Shown piece after piece: positions 29,601 through 41,416 of a stretch of DNA of 64,000 bases (its first letter is position 1; every line of letters starts with the position of its first letter). This DNA is from Bombyx mori. Taxonomy: Eukaryota; Arthropoda; Insecta; Lepidoptera; Bombycidae. The stretch covers positions 4,533,501 through 4,597,500 of the forward strand of contig NC_085127.1 in the NCBI RefSeq assembly GCF_030269925.1. Direction: 5' to 3'. The translations under genes and the position numbers were made by a program. The notes under the pieces were generated by a model. That model was not told the origin of the DNA. It saw only the letters and a program-made list of their open reading frames with translations, and made no database searches.

Positions 29601-32600
29601 ATGCACCGGACGTCTTATCCGTTAGGCCACGACGACTTCAGAACTCTCAGACTCAGACTCTTATGCAAACAACCGTGAATGAAGTGTACCACAATAAGTT
29701 CGCTCGTTACTGAATGACCGTGGGTTGTTGCGAAACCTCCAGTTTAATTTTCTTTATACCTCGAATAGAACTTAAAATTAATATTTTTATAATAAGAAAC
29801 TTCGTTCCTATCTGGTATCCCACGACACCACACGTCTTTTTTTATTTTCATTATTTTTTATTATATACATACAATATAACCCTGGAAAAGACATTTTATA
29901 TTCATCATACAAATATCTTCCCTTGGCGGGATTCGAACCAGCGACCCCTTCGTGTAGTGACCATGTCACTTACCACTACACCAGACGGCCGTTTATAAAA
30001 CTAATAGCTTTTTTGCTTGAATATTGAAACACATTTTAGACTGGTATTAGTTTTTTAGTACTTTGTGTATCAATGTGAACTTATTGTTAGTATCAATTAG
30101 TTAAATTTTATATGGTAATATTATTTATGTTTAAGTTATAAATAAATTTTAATTGTATTATTTTCAGCCTAAGTTTGGCATTAATAACTCCATTCTATTC
30201 TGCGAGCTTGGTAGAAACAGTGCAGAGTGATATCGCCAGTGACAAACCAGCTCTATTTGATGTGTTCAGAGAGGGATTTGTTCGTATACTCGAGTGGGGC
30301 ACACCCAGTAAAGGACGCATGTTACCAATATGGGCAATTGTACTACCTACTGTAGCCCTAGGCGTTTCTAAATATATCTCACAGTAAGAACAAACATTTA
30401 AAAAAATAATCTATTTAATATGTTCATGATAAACATTATGTTTACATAATTTCATTTGTCATATTATGTTTTTTTTATTTTTATTGCTAGATCGGTGGAG
30501 GACCTCACAGCCCACCTGGTGTTAAGTGGTTACTGGAGCCCATAGACATCTACAACGTAAATGCGCCACCCACCTTGAGTTATATGTTCTAAGGTCTCAA
30601 GTATAGTTACAACGGCTGCCCCACCCTTCAAACCGAAACGCATTACTGCTTCACGGCAGAAATAGGCAAGGCGATGGTACCTACCCGCGCAGACTCACAA
30701 GAGGTCCTACCACCAGTAATTACGCAAATTATAATTTTGCGGGTTTCATTTTTATTACACGATGTTATTCCTTCACCGTGGAAGTCAATCGTGAACATTT
30801 GTTGAGTACGTATTTCATTACAAAAATTGGTACCCGCCTGAGATACAAACACCGGTGCATCGCTCAACACGAATGCACCGGACGTCTTATCCCTTAGGCC
30901 ACGACGACTTCTATTCTAATTCTTTAGTAGAAATGTGTTTTTTTGTAGAACTCAAAAAAATTTCAATTTTACAGTATTACACTGAGAAGTTTAACTGCAA
31001 GAATACTCCGGTTCCAACAACGGCATAGGCATGAGCTGAGCGATTCATACAATTACAGCAAAAATGTACAGAATCCTCTTATAGAAGATATCAATCTGAA
31101 AGCAAACATTTTCTCATTTATTACTATGGAAATACTTTTTTATCCAGTGGAGACTATAATACATAGACTTCATATACAGGTATAAAATTATTGTCATTTC
31201 TGTTATAGTTTGCTAATTTCACTATATCATAAAGGAAATTTTGTTCAGTAGGAATAAGGCTTATTCTTATTGTTACATCTTGGATAGTTTTAAATTAGTC
31301 TGTAAAAATATAGTATTGAATGAAAACTTCATATATGTAGTGATATCAGAATGATATTTGAAATCAGTTTAAAAAAGTGATATTGAAGCTGATAAGGCCA
31401 ATGCCTACTATATTTAATTAGGATTGTTTTTTTCCTTCGATGGCTAGCTGTCATATCGCTAACCTGATTCTAAATGTTCTTTACGTACATGATACCAAGA
31501 TTTGACACTGCTTTTAAACAGTTGAGGTTATGCCCACAAGTAAATAAGATGTTTGAGTAATTAGCGGCAAAGGATTAATAATTTTACTGGTGGTAAGTCT
31601 TCCGAATCCACACATGTAGGTACCACCACCCTGCCTATTTTTGCCATGAAGGAGTAATACATTTCAGTTTTTTTTTTATTTATTTTTTGCTGTATACGGC
31701 AAGAGCATACGGCCCACCTGATGGTGAGTGGTTACCGTCGTTCATGGATGTCAGCAATGCCAGGGGCAGGGCCAAGCCACTGTCAACTGTTTAATACTCT
31801 CCACAAGCCTCGTTTGAAGAAGGACATGTAGCAAGCTGAGGTGGCTGTTGTACTGTAAAAGTGGAGACTAGAACATGTCTCAAAGTAGGTAGTTGATCTC
31901 CACTGTACGGGGCGCCCGTATGGTGCCACGCCCTGACCCGTGACAACGTCGCAGCGTTGCGACGTCCGCAGCGCGCGACGTCCGCAGCGTGCGATTGCGG
32001 TCAGGGCGGTTCGTGGGTACCGCACCGTCTCGTTCGAGGCGGCGTGCGTGCTCGCCGGGACGCCTCCCTGGGACCTGGAAGCGGAGGCGCTTGCTGCGGA
32101 TTACGCGTGGCGATGTGATCTCCGCTCCAGGGGGGAGCCGCGTCCCGGCGCGGCGGAAGTTCGAGCGCGGAAGCTTCAATCTCGGCGTGCCGTGCTCGAG
32201 GCGTGGTCTCGCCGCCTGGCGGACCCCGCCTACGGGCGACGGACCGTCGAGGCGATCCGCCCGGTCCTCTCGGACTGGGTGAATCGCGACCCAGGACGTC
32301 TCACCTTCCGAGCGACGCAGGTGCTCACGGGACACGGCTGTTTCGGTCGCTACCTGCACCTCGTCGCCCGGAGGGAGCCGACGCCGAAGTGCCACCATTG
32401 CAGTGGCTGCAACGAGGACACGGCGGAGCACACGCTCGCGTGCTGCCCCGCTTTCGCGGAGCAGCGCCGCGTCCTCGTTGCAAAAATAGGACCGGACTTG
32501 TCGCTTCCGACCGTCGTGGCTGCGATGCTCGGCAGCGATGAGTCCTGGCAGGCGATGCTCGACTTCTGCGAGTCCACCATCTCGCAGAAGGAGGCGGCGT

Positions 32601-33836
32601 AACGGGAGAGGGAGAACTCTTCCTCCCTCTCGGCGCCGTGCCGCCGCCGTCGAGCCGGGGGTCGGAGGAGGGCGTTTGTCCAGCTCCGGCCCCTATGAGG
32701 AGGCAGTCTCCTCCCGGTGATGGTCACGGGGCGACCTAAGGGGGCTGAGACTGCGCCGCACGCTACCGTCACTCTAGCGCGCTGGCACCAGGAGGACGGG
32801 ACGACGCGTCGGCGGCTGCGGACTGCGATGCGGTCCGCATTTTCGTCGTCGCTGTCGTCGCCGAACATACTGTGGAAGAGCAACCCGGTCGGCGGTGTAT
32901 CGCGTTCCGACCCGGCAGGCTGGTTCTGGCCCAGCGAGGTATCCCGGAACACCAGCGGCATCGCCCGGGCGGCCTGAAGGGCCGCCGTACCGCGGAGACT
33001 GACGTCGTTGGTCGTCGACTATCGCCTCGACGACCCGTCGGTCGGGCGTCCTCGGGGTGGCGCCGCGTGTCTGGTTGTAGTGTTGACCGCGGGAACCCCC
33101 CTACTCTGACCGGGTTTTGACCCCGGACGGAGATCGGACGCCGGGTGTAAGAGTGCAGGGGAGTCGTTTAGTGGGTGGGCCCTAAATTCCTTGGGCCCGC
33201 GGTCTGCTCTCAACACCTGCAGATCGTAGAGTCTTACATACCCCGCGCGCCCCCTAGGCGCGGGGACCTCGTAGGAGGTTCGGCCCTCGGCCCGGAAAAA
33301 GGTAGTTGATCTCGGATGTCTAAGGGCTTCAGGAACCACTTAACACCAGGCAGTAATTGTGTCCGTCCATCTAAGCAATAAACTCCAGCTTGTGGAACTT
33401 TAAGTTACTACAGTTCACCTTCAGGGTTGTATAATAAAAAAAAGGCATTGGCAAGCAGTCCACCCTTGCAATCACCTATTTATTATAAAGATGTTTAGTG
33501 TCAATTATAAAGATTCAAATTTAAAAATTTTCATAAAAAGAGTTTTTCTTTCAGGGTACTAGAACAATCATTGATAATTTAGACACAGGAACATCAGTGA
33601 CACCTATTCTAACAGGATATGAAGGTTTCATGGACTGTTATAATACAACAATAGCCCGGGAAGGAATTTCAGGGTTGTACAAAGGGTTTGGTGCGCTAGT
33701 ACTGCAGCTTGTAGCTCATATTTCAATAATTAAACTCACTACAATTGTAGTTACTGAAATAACGAACCTGTTGAAGCCTGTCAAGTCTCCTACAAACTCT
33801 GATGATCATACACAACAAAAGTACTTGTTTAATTAG
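26650..33836 (+). CDS. SLC25A46: SLC25A46-like mitochondrial outer-membrane protein (6 exons, 383 aa)
   Basis: Exons: 26650-26821, 26979-27076, 27517-27695, 30168-30383, 30975-31179, 33555-33836; all GT..AG with matching phases. Diagnostic stretches: NNAYITTAISVASLLTENLL, SHPFIVLRRQCQ joined to VHNNLRNYHIVPYTLLPVVV, RLHIQGTRTIIDN and GLYKGFGALVLQL. These match the SLC25A46 branch of the mitochondrial carrier family. In other animals this protein sits in the outer mitochondrial membrane and affects fission/fusion and cristae rather than acting as a proven transporter. I chose ATG 26650 (MAGFGDHSGYNRPF) over in-frame ATG 26629 because of its better context; using 26629 adds 7 residues. AATAAA at 34030-34035 is a likely poly(A) signal. 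Introns 3-5 carry Bm1 and LINE insertions. Confidence 0.92.
28372..28600 (-). mobile_element. Bm1 SINE, truncated and divergent
   Basis: ATGGGTGGACGAGCCACCTG through to GTCCTACCATCAGTAAA; head and part of the tail are missing. SLC25A46 intron 3. Confidence 0.75.
29197..29637 (-). mobile_element. Bm1 SINE, near full length
   Basis: Poly-T, ATTGCTTAGATGAGTGGACG to GGCCACGACGACT; SLC25A46 intron 3. Confidence 0.85.
29838..29995 (-). mobile_element. Second tRNA-headed SINE family, copy 2
   Basis: Inverted relative of 24683-24935: CTTCCCTTGGCGGGATTCGA and ACCACTACACCAGACGGCCG mark its head; the body is shortened. Confidence 0.6.
30470..30909 (-). mobile_element. Bm1 SINE, near full length
   Basis: Poly-T, ATTGCTAGATCGGTGGAGGA to GGCCACGACGACT; SLC25A46 intron 4. 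Confidence 0.85.
31667..31830 (-). mobile_element. jockey-type LINE 3' end inserted in Bm1
   Basis: The minus strand reads YMSFFKRGLWRVLNS and a stop, followed by a 3' UTR with ...CTCACCATCAGGTGGGCCGT and a poly(A) (poly-T at 31667). Confidence 0.65.
31901..33299 (+). mobile_element. R1-clade LINE, 5'-truncated, with 14-bp TSD
   Basis: The open frame from about 31940 to 32602 (VSFEAACVLAGTPPWDLEAE, then ...LTGHGCFGRYLHLVARREPT and CHHCSGCNEDTAEHTLACCP) is the C-terminal part of an R1/TRAS-type ORF2 with its CCHC zinc knuckle, ending SQKEAA and stop. A GC-rich 700-bp 3' UTR ends GGAAAA. The direct repeat AGGTAGTTGATCTC lies at 31887-31900 and 33300-33313. GC content is far above the flanks. 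SLC25A46 intron 5, sense orientation. Confidence 0.85.
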
Positions 33837-34098
33837 TCAAGTGAATGGCAGTTACCCTTTTAACAGAAATTTTGGTAATCTATGCGTCAGAATGTTTTTA
33901 AAGGAAGTTAATTTTGAATTTGGTGTTATATTTTGATAATTTATGTTATAGTTGAATCTTTTGTTTTTGTATTACTATTACATGGATATGCTAAGTAAAT
34001 GTTTGAAATGACTGTTAATCATTTCATTTAATAAAAGTCATTTAATGTTATATCCTAATTTATTTACTACTACAATTCATCTTTTCATCTAATTTTAT

Positions 34099-34438
34099 CT
34101 AATGTGTGAGAACATGTCTCCCTTTCAATAATCTCCTCATTATAATGCGGCGACCATTTGGAGTAGACATCCTGAAATCCCATCCGTGACGTCGAACTCT
34201 TTTAACCTCATTAGGTCGTGGAAAATAGCATCTTACTTTGGTCCTAATTGAGGACAACAAAAACGCATCTGGTCTCACTAAACTCGAGCTCACTCCTGTG
34301 TAAATTGATGATTGCCTAATGAGTCTGTAAGTAAATGATAGTAATTAATACATTGCATATAAATTAAGTCTGTAATTGGCTCTTAAATTGGAAATATTAC
34401 TTTAGGGGTTGGAGGATTGTTGAAATTAGTCCTGACAT
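34099..34438 (-). CDS. mRpL34: Mitochondrial large-subunit ribosomal protein bL34m (2 exons, 87 aa)
   Basis: Exon 1 is 34438-34401 ([12 protein letters not shown] plus two bases, donor GTAATA). Exon 2 is 34324-34099 (acceptor TTACAG). The phases join to give ...[20 protein letters not shown], and the C-terminus reads [20 protein letters not shown], then [17 protein letters not shown]. The K-R-x-R-R-H-G-W..R-M-x-T-x-x-G-R..L..R..K-G-R motif is the universal bL34 signature; the N-terminal half would be the mitochondrial targeting region. Total length fits the family (about 90 aa). The gene converges on SLC25A46, 263 bp from its stop. Its own AATAAA, on the minus strand at 34064-34059, lies within 30 bp of the SLC25A46 signal. 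Confidence 0.9.
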
Positions 34439-35064
34439 GATATTTACTGTCACTTTTTCAACCGATACAAAACAGTGAAGACTAGATACTGTTAGATATT
34501 TTCAAATTATCATTAACAGTATTTGAGATTTAGTTTGACTTTATAGGGTTAATTTAACCTAATTTAAATACCTACATAGGTTTACTATTACTGACATTTC
34601 TTTTGACTAGTACTGACAGTGACGGCAGTTTTTTTTTCTTACATTTAACAATAAGACGCAACGGTAACCTAGCCCATTTTTTTAAAAGCTTGAAATCCCT
34701 TTCTTTTCTAAGTAATGACGTGAGATACGATACATCACAGTAGGTAGGTGTTGGATGAGATTTACGAAGGAAGAACTAAAGAGCAAACTTTATGTATGAA
34801 AACGGGTCCTTCTAAAAGAGGCTCATTAGGGTAGCACTACCGTAGCAAGTGGTATACCTAATTACAAAGATGACCTTAAAAGCTATCAGGATATCGAATT
34901 AAAAAATAAGTTTTATTTAGTGGTAGTATTTTTTAGTTAATGAAAAGCAGCACTTTCCGATGCCACTATTTGGGTATGTCTTTAATAAAAGTTTTTTGCA
35001 GTCGTTTAAACATATATGTAGGTGCTTTGTGAGTTGTATTGTTTTGAATGCAGTTTCTTGGCTT
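34439..35064. other. Intergenic, no gene seen
   Basis: Contains the bL34m promoter region; otherwise AT-rich with no recognised element. Confidence 0.4.
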
Positions 35065-36235
35065 GGAGTTTTTATTGCCTTTGTAGACAGACGAGCATAC
35101 TGCCACTACCTGATGGTAAGTGGTTACATCGCTCATGGACGTCATGTTAATGCCAGGGGCACAGCCAAGTTGCCGCCTGCTATTAAGTACTCTCCGCAAG
35201 CCTCGTATGAAATAGAATGTTTTGAAGTCGTCGTGGCCCAAAGGATAAGACGTCCGGTGCATTTATGTTGAGCGATGCCCCGAGTGTCCAATCCCAGGCG
35301 GGTACCAATTTTTCTAATGCAATACGTACTCAACAAATGTTCATGATTGACTTTCACGGCGAAGGAATAACATCGTGTAATAAAAATCAAACCCGTAAAA
35401 TTATAATTTGCGTAATTACTGGTGGTAGGACCTCTTGTGAGTCCGCGCGGGTAGGTACCACCACCTGCCTATTTCTGCCGTGAAGTAGTAAAGCGTTTCG
35501 GTTTGAAGGTTGGGGCAGCCGTTATAACTATACTGAGACTTTAGAACTTGTGTCTCAAGACTCTCAAGGTACCCACCTTGCATTGCGCATTTACGTTGTA
35601 GATGTCTATGAGCTCCAGTAAACACTTAACACCAGGTGGGCTGTGTGCTCGTCCACCCATCTAAGCAATAAAAAAAAAGAACATGTCATAGCGCTCGAGA
35701 AACACCGTAAAGGGGAGTTCATTCCAGAGTTGGATGGAACATGGCAAAAAGTTTGGAAATGCACTGTCGATGAACGCAGCGGTTCCAGATAATATGAATG
35801 AGCTTTGCTCCGGTGGCAGGAGGTGTGATGATGAAAAGGAAATAGAGGGATCATCTCGAACAATTCCTTAGAGCACTCTCCATGGAACATATGGTACAAA
35901 GCACATAGAGAACCGAAGTCCCTCCGTAGACCCAGAGGTTCCAAGTGATCCGCGAAAGCGGGATTATCGTCAAACTCAGCGGCTCGTCTTTGTATGGAGT
36001 CAAATGGAAGTAGCTGCTACTTGGGAGTCCCGGCCCAGAGGTGGGACCAGTACTCCACGTGAAGCCGGACCAGTGCTTTGTAAATCTTTGGCCAAACGTG
36101 AAATACGGTTTATCTCTGTTGAGGACTCCCAACACTTAAGAGGCCAATTTTGGTTTACCTTCCAAATGACTGGGATACTGAACATTGCTTGAAATATCGA
36201 GTCCCAGGGTCGACAGTGCATTTTTTAGAGACGAC
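35065..36235 (-). mobile_element. jockey-type LINE, C-terminal RT region and 3' UTR, interrupted by Bm1
   Basis: Minus-strand frames with shifts read MLGVLNRDKPYFTFGQRF, LEPLGLRRDFGSLCALYHMF, HGECSKELFEMIP, ERYDMF and, beyond the Bm1, KTFYFIRGLRRVLNSRRQLG. The 3' UTR ends at poly-T-side TTATTGCCTTTGTAGACAGA. The Bm1 sits between ERYDMF and KTF. Confidence 0.75.
35227..35678 (+). mobile_element. Bm1 SINE inserted in a LINE
   Basis: GTCGTCGTGGCCCAAAGGAT to CATCTAAGCAATAAAAAA, full length in sense orientation. GAA on both sides (35224-35226, 35679-35681) is the only visible target duplication. Confidence 0.85.
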
Positions 36236-36683
36236 ACTGGTAGTTTAGATAATAATGAGGACGATTGTAACACGGTTTCGTCACATTTGTTTAATTTCTT
36301 CGGCTAAAGTATGTACTTTTGATATTTGTGTGTTTTTGTTTTAGCGCATCAGGTATAGAGATGTTTAGTAGGTATGGTCTTTGTTTGTTTCGTAATGAGC
36401 GCTGTAACATAAATGAGCAGTTTTAGTAATTTTTATATGATCCATATGCATTTGTATGTTTTTGTGGATTTGTTCATGACAAAAAGTATATTAGCGTAAT
36501 TTAGATTTGTAATGTGGCGATAAAATTTTGATTTTAATTATTTTGAGACTGATTAATGAAGATCTACATAAAAGCAAAAGCATTGAGGATCTGGGTGATG
36601 CGAAAAGACAATAATATATTTGCCAAACTTCTCTCTACCCGTGCCACTAAAGTTAAATATTTTATCTGTGCTCTAAAGTTAAT

Positions 36684-36761
36684 ATGGCGGACCAAAATAA
36701 CAAGGGCGCTAAAAGAATATTTTCGTTCCTGAAAAGAAATATTAATGAACTTGCTTACTGA
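36684..36761 (+). promoter_or_regulatory. Candidate uORF and YY1-like site in the ear leader
   Basis: AATATGGCGGACC resembles the AANATGGCGG motif found near many promoters, and the same ATG opens a 25-codon frame (MADQNNKGAKRIFSFLKRNI, then NELAY and stop). The ENL/AF9 start codon follows an acceptor at 36912, so a 5' UTR exon upstream is required; this segment could lie in it. Inference only. Confidence 0.3.
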
Positions 36762-36919
36762 TTAAATTTATTAATTGTAATGAGTGAATATTGTGATTTC
36801 AAAATAATACTGTATACATGTAAGTGCAATTTAGCCATGGAACCTAATTTCATGCTTTTAAATCGTTTTCCCACTTTTAAAGAGAATAATGTAAATAAAT
36901 TTCTAATTTCAGCGTTAGA

Positions 36920-39345
36920 ATGTCACCTATAAGAGTTAATTTTGAAATCGGACACGAAGCCACTTTAAAGCCTAAAAAGACTCCAGACGGATTCACTCAT
37001 GACTGGGAAGTGTTTGTTCGCGGTCAGGAAGGTGTAGATATAAGTCATTTCATCAATAAAGTTGTGTTTCATCTTCATCACACCTTTCTGAAACCACGAC
37101 GAGGTAAAAAACATTCCATATAATGTTATTAATGACATTTAATTTTACCTAAAATTTTGGATAAACTTAATGTTTTGATTTATTTAATCACAAGTCAACG
37201 ATTTATTTACGTTCTATTTAATGCTCTTATGTTGGCAATATTGTGCAGCTCTGAATGAATTATCGCTAATATGAATTGATGCTATTCTTTTATATTAATA
37301 AGTTATCCTTTCTTTCAGTTGTTAAAGACCCACCATTCTCTATTAAGGAATCTGGATATGCAGGGTTCACCTTACCCATAGAAATATACTTAAAAAATAA
37401 AGATGAACCCAAAAAGATAACTTTTTCCTACAATTTAACATTACAACAAAATGGATTTCTTAAAGACCGCTATATCTTTAAAAATCCTAGTGACGAATTT
37501 AGTAAAAAGCTTCTAAAAGGAGGTGGCATACCATGTACAAATAGTGAACTTTACACTAATCCAGACCAAGAAAGTAGAAGTAGAGACTCATTTACTGATG
37601 AAAAGCACTTAGTTAGCAAACCAAAACTGTCTTCAGAAAATAATAAAAAACACAAAACAAAAGAACACAAAGATGATGTACCTATGAGGAATAGTAGTTT
37701 TGTAAATTTATTTGGGCCTCCCATACACAAACCTGCTAAAGTTTCACCTGATCCTAAGAAAATTGAAAAGGTCACACCACCAATAAAATTAGAGAAAAAA
37801 GATAAGGAAAGATCAAGCTCAGAGAAGAAATCCAAACATGAACATAAAGAATCAAAAATAGAAAAAAACAAAACAAAAGATGAAAGAGAGAAAAATAGGC
37901 CAGATAAAGTTAAAACTCCTAGTAAAGATCAAGAGAAAATCAAAGAAAAAGCATCAAAAAGGCCCAGTGATAGACCTGCCTCACCTGATGCTGTTAAAAA
38001 GCGTTGTCTCAGTCCAATTGGACGGTCAACCAGTTCCCCACTACGTGCAAACAGTGTTGCCAGCAATAAAGAAGAATATAAACCAGCTCGGCAAAATCTT
38101 GAGCTTTTGGATCACAAAAAACCAAGGCCTGATGAAAAACACGAAATGAAAGCAGAAAAAGAAAAAAAGAAAAAAGAAAAGAAAAGTCATGACAGAGATA
38201 AAGAAAGAAAGGAAAGAAAAGATCACAAAAAAGAAAGTCACAGGTCAAAAGAATCCCCAAAAGAAATCCCTAAAGAGAAGGAACTACCTCATAAGGTCAA
38301 GGACATAATCAAAGAAAAAGAATCACCCCCCATAAAAGAGAAACAAGCGAGGCCGGAGAAAACAATTAACAAATTCTCAATAGAAAACTTACGGAAAACA
38401 CCTCCTCCAGAAATCGATGAACGGTCTGAAACCCCTAAAAAAGATAAAAATGAAACTGAACGAAAACATAAACATAAGAAAAAAGATAAAAAGAGAGATG
38501 AGTCAAAAGAAAAGCATAAAGACTCTAGTAAAGAAAAGAGACATAAACACGAAAAAACCAGAGAAACACCAACAGAAAAAGTTATACATAGGATAACACC
38601 TATTCCCAAAGAAAGACTACTTCCCGAACCAACATCTCCTATATCAATTGATACAGCATCTCAATGTAGTTCGAAAAGTGGAGTGGCTAAACCTATGCTT
38701 TTAGAAGGTGAGGAAATAAACAGCAGTCAATCTGATTCAGAAAATTCGGTTATATGTGAAGACGATGAACCCAAAATTGTTAAAATCGAGCCTCCCTCGC
38801 CAGAAATAGTAAAGCAAGAGCCTTCTCCTGAACCTGAGCCTCAACCAGAGCCTGAACCAGAACCAGAAGTAAAACCAGACCCACAACCTTTAGCTGAAGT
38901 TCCTCCGCCTCCACATAAAGAAAAATCAAAAAAACACAAGGATAAATCAAAAAAAGAAGAAAAAAGACGCAAAAGAAAAGCTGCTGAAGAAGAAGTTGAA
39001 AGAAAAATTCCTAACATACCTGAATCAGGGCCTTCTTACAATGAGACTGAATGGGGTGAAAGTAGTGGTTCAACGTCAATGGAAACTAAAGTTCAAGATA
39101 ATGGGGTGTCTAGTAGTCTAGGAGAAGATGCAGAACTTGGGGATATTTCCCCGGATTACATGGAGCAACTTCGAGACTTACAACAAAGAATCATGAAAAT
39201 AAAAAATAATGAAGATCTAGAAAGAGTCGTGAACTTAATAGCGGAAACGGGACGCTATGAAGTCACCACTCAGACATTTGATTTTGATTTGTGTCTGTTG
39301 GATCGATCAACAGTTCAACAGCTCATACAATTAGTAGGCTGCTAA
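36920..39345 (+). CDS. ear: ENL/AF9 homologue, YEATS-domain elongation factor (736 aa)
   Basis: Two coding exons, 36920-37103 and 37319-39345, join in frame at [21 protein letters not shown]. Residues 1 to about 135 form a YEATS domain: the acyl-lysine pocket residues seen in AF9 are present (H53, T55, F56 and G74-Y75-A76-G77-F78). A roughly 450-residue Lys/Glu/Ser-rich linker follows, with a Pro-Glu repeat ([14 protein letters not shown]) and an acidic patch. Residues about 672-736 ([20 protein letters not shown] ... [10 protein letters not shown]) match the ANC1-homology domain that binds AF4, DOT1L and related partners. The family reads acetylated or crotonylated histones and is a subunit of the super elongation complex. 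Drosophila has one such gene, ear. The 5' UTR is spliced (acceptor TTTCAG at 36907-36912). The 3' UTR runs past 39346, with AATAAA motifs near 39401 and 39536. Confidence 0.95.
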
Positions 39346-41416
39346 TGGAGTGTTACTAAGTTTGAGAATGTTAACTTATAAAAATGAATATCTGTATTAA
39401 TAATAAATTTAAGCGTTGTAAAAATACTTTATATATAAAAACATTGTAAAAAAATAATGCATTAGAAGAAATCTCAATGAATTACACTGATTGTGTTGAA
39501 GGAGCTGCATTTTATGTACATAATAATATATTTAAAATAAAAAATATTGAAAGCTCTTGATGATACACAATGTATTTATATTATATATAACCTTAGACTT
39601 TGTGCAATATAGTTAGATTCGTAATATTATAAGACTGTTGAAACATTGTTGAAACAAATGTATATTTTGTACATTTTAATGTATTTTCTCAGTTAATGTA
39701 AGAATTGTGAGGCATCTGGACAATGATGGGGGAGGCTACATTTTAATGTTATTATAGAACTTATAGTTAAGTTATGAAGTTTTAGTTAATGCAAATTAGT
39801 TTTACATGCAATGAGTTTTTAAGCTTTTAAGGATTCAATTGATATCCATGAAATTTTATTGTATATTATTTTAAGAATACCTAATTTTATACTAATCTAA
39901 AGGTTTTCTTAGAATAGATAAGACCACTAACCAGTTCGTTATCTAATAGTGATAAACTATTTAAAAAGTTGCATTTGATTAAATCCACACAAATGTATGT
40001 GCTTCGATCAACAATAGTCAGCGAATCCGCGCCACTAACTTTTATCATATAAAATAATCATGTAACGTATAGAATACCGTTTTATTTTTTGTTAAATAAC
40101 ATAGTTTATTTTATAGATTATGTAAGTAAACATTTAAATTTGCTTATAAAGTTTCAGTAAGTACTCATTCTTAGTTCATTGTGTTTTGTTACGTAACTTA
40201 TTTTATATCCATAGTATTTTGGAAACAAGATTTACAATAAATAATACTTACATCTTACTTTTTTTTGTTGTAATTATTTAAAACTTGCTTTAGTAGGACT
40301 AGTAGTATTCTACCAGTCCATGATTATTCCTAAACAGTTGCTGATTTACTATACAAAATTTACATAGTACAGGTGTAAATTTAACAGGGCTTAACATTCA
40401 AGATCAATAAATCATAAGTGGAGAACAACCTCAGATCATATTGCAAATATCATAGCAACGATAACTGCTTCAAATCAAGTTATCGGCACATTCGTCTGAC
40501 TTCGAGTACCATTCATCGTTAATTAAGTAACTAACTATAGGACAACTCTACAAGTGTCACTTCTGCAGTCTTGATAGTATCCTTCCTTTTCCCGGGAAGC
40601 TGAATCCCAGAGTATTAGGTAGGTACCTAATACATGTGTTGGGGTTGTAAAGTCGAACACGTCACTGTGAATTTCTCTCTGTCAACGAGCTTGCTGATGT
40701 TAGCCTAGACCGAGCCACGTGGGACCCAGGGATAATTACTCCACTATGTCAGAGAGTGGCCTGGCGTTATTCAATTGACACATAATATCATTCTAAGCTT
40801 ACCGTCTCATATCATACTTACTTAAACATGCCAAAAATTAGGTATCTCCATCTAAATCTCAAAGAAATGTTTTAATGATCATATTGAACCTGGATGCTGT
40901 TTTATTTTTAGATCCATTTTTTCCAGTTCCAGGAAGTTCCATTTTTTGACGTTTAACAAATACCTAAATTATAGAACAACTTTATATTGTAATTTAGATT
41001 CTGAGCTTGTTTGAATTTTTCAAATTTAACCAAACGACCAATAACTTGCGTATTTATTAAAAGCATTTTGCAATTTGCATTTTATAATCTTTTTTTGCGT
41101 ACTTAACTAATATTTTTTTAAATGGTTATCGTTGGTTTAGTGATTGAGCGTAATAGAGCTCTTCTCTATTCGAACCGATCTGCTGTAGCAGAGTACGGGA
41201 CAGGAGAGATTTCACTCTGCTCCCGTAAGTGATTCGCTTTGAAAACAGCGAAACTGCATTTGAAAAGCTATCGAAAGACAACGCTCCCCTAGATTGGGTA
41301 TCCGTAGATGCGTGAGGTTCCGTGTTAGGTTTCATCATAGTCGGTTACTCTTGGCAGAGCAGTCGTGGTCATGTGGAATCCTTGTTTATTTAGCCGACGA
41401 CAACTAGAAGTAGGCC
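39346..41416. other. ear 3' UTR and intergenic
   Basis: AT-rich; candidate poly(A) signals at about 39401 and 39536. No further gene or recognisable repeat up to 41416. A short palindrome GTAGGTACCTAATAC-like block lies near 40618. Confidence 0.4.

Larger units (their letters stand above)
31581..33381 (+). mobile_element. Bm1 SINE split into three parts by two LINE insertions
   Basis: Bm1 segments lie at 31581-31664 (ACTGGTGGTAAGTC..CCCTGCCTATTTTTGCC), about 31831-31900 (GGTGGCTGTTGTACTG..GAACATGTCTCAAAGTAGG) and 33314-33381 (GATGTCTAAGGGC..CCACTTAACACC..CATCTAAGCAATAAA). They are collinear with Bm1 once the jockey-type 3' end (31667-31830) and the R1-clade copy (31901-33299) are removed. 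Confidence 0.65.

Noticed and set aside
32350..32961. Long minus-strand ORFs across 32.0-33.3 kb
   Set aside because: They are antisense shadows of the GC-rich R1-clade LINE, whose plus-strand frame carries the recognisable CCHC motif.
37551..38609. Minus-strand ORFs rich in F/S/L opposite the ear coding exon
   Set aside because: They are the antisense of the Lys/Glu-rich linker and have no independent support.
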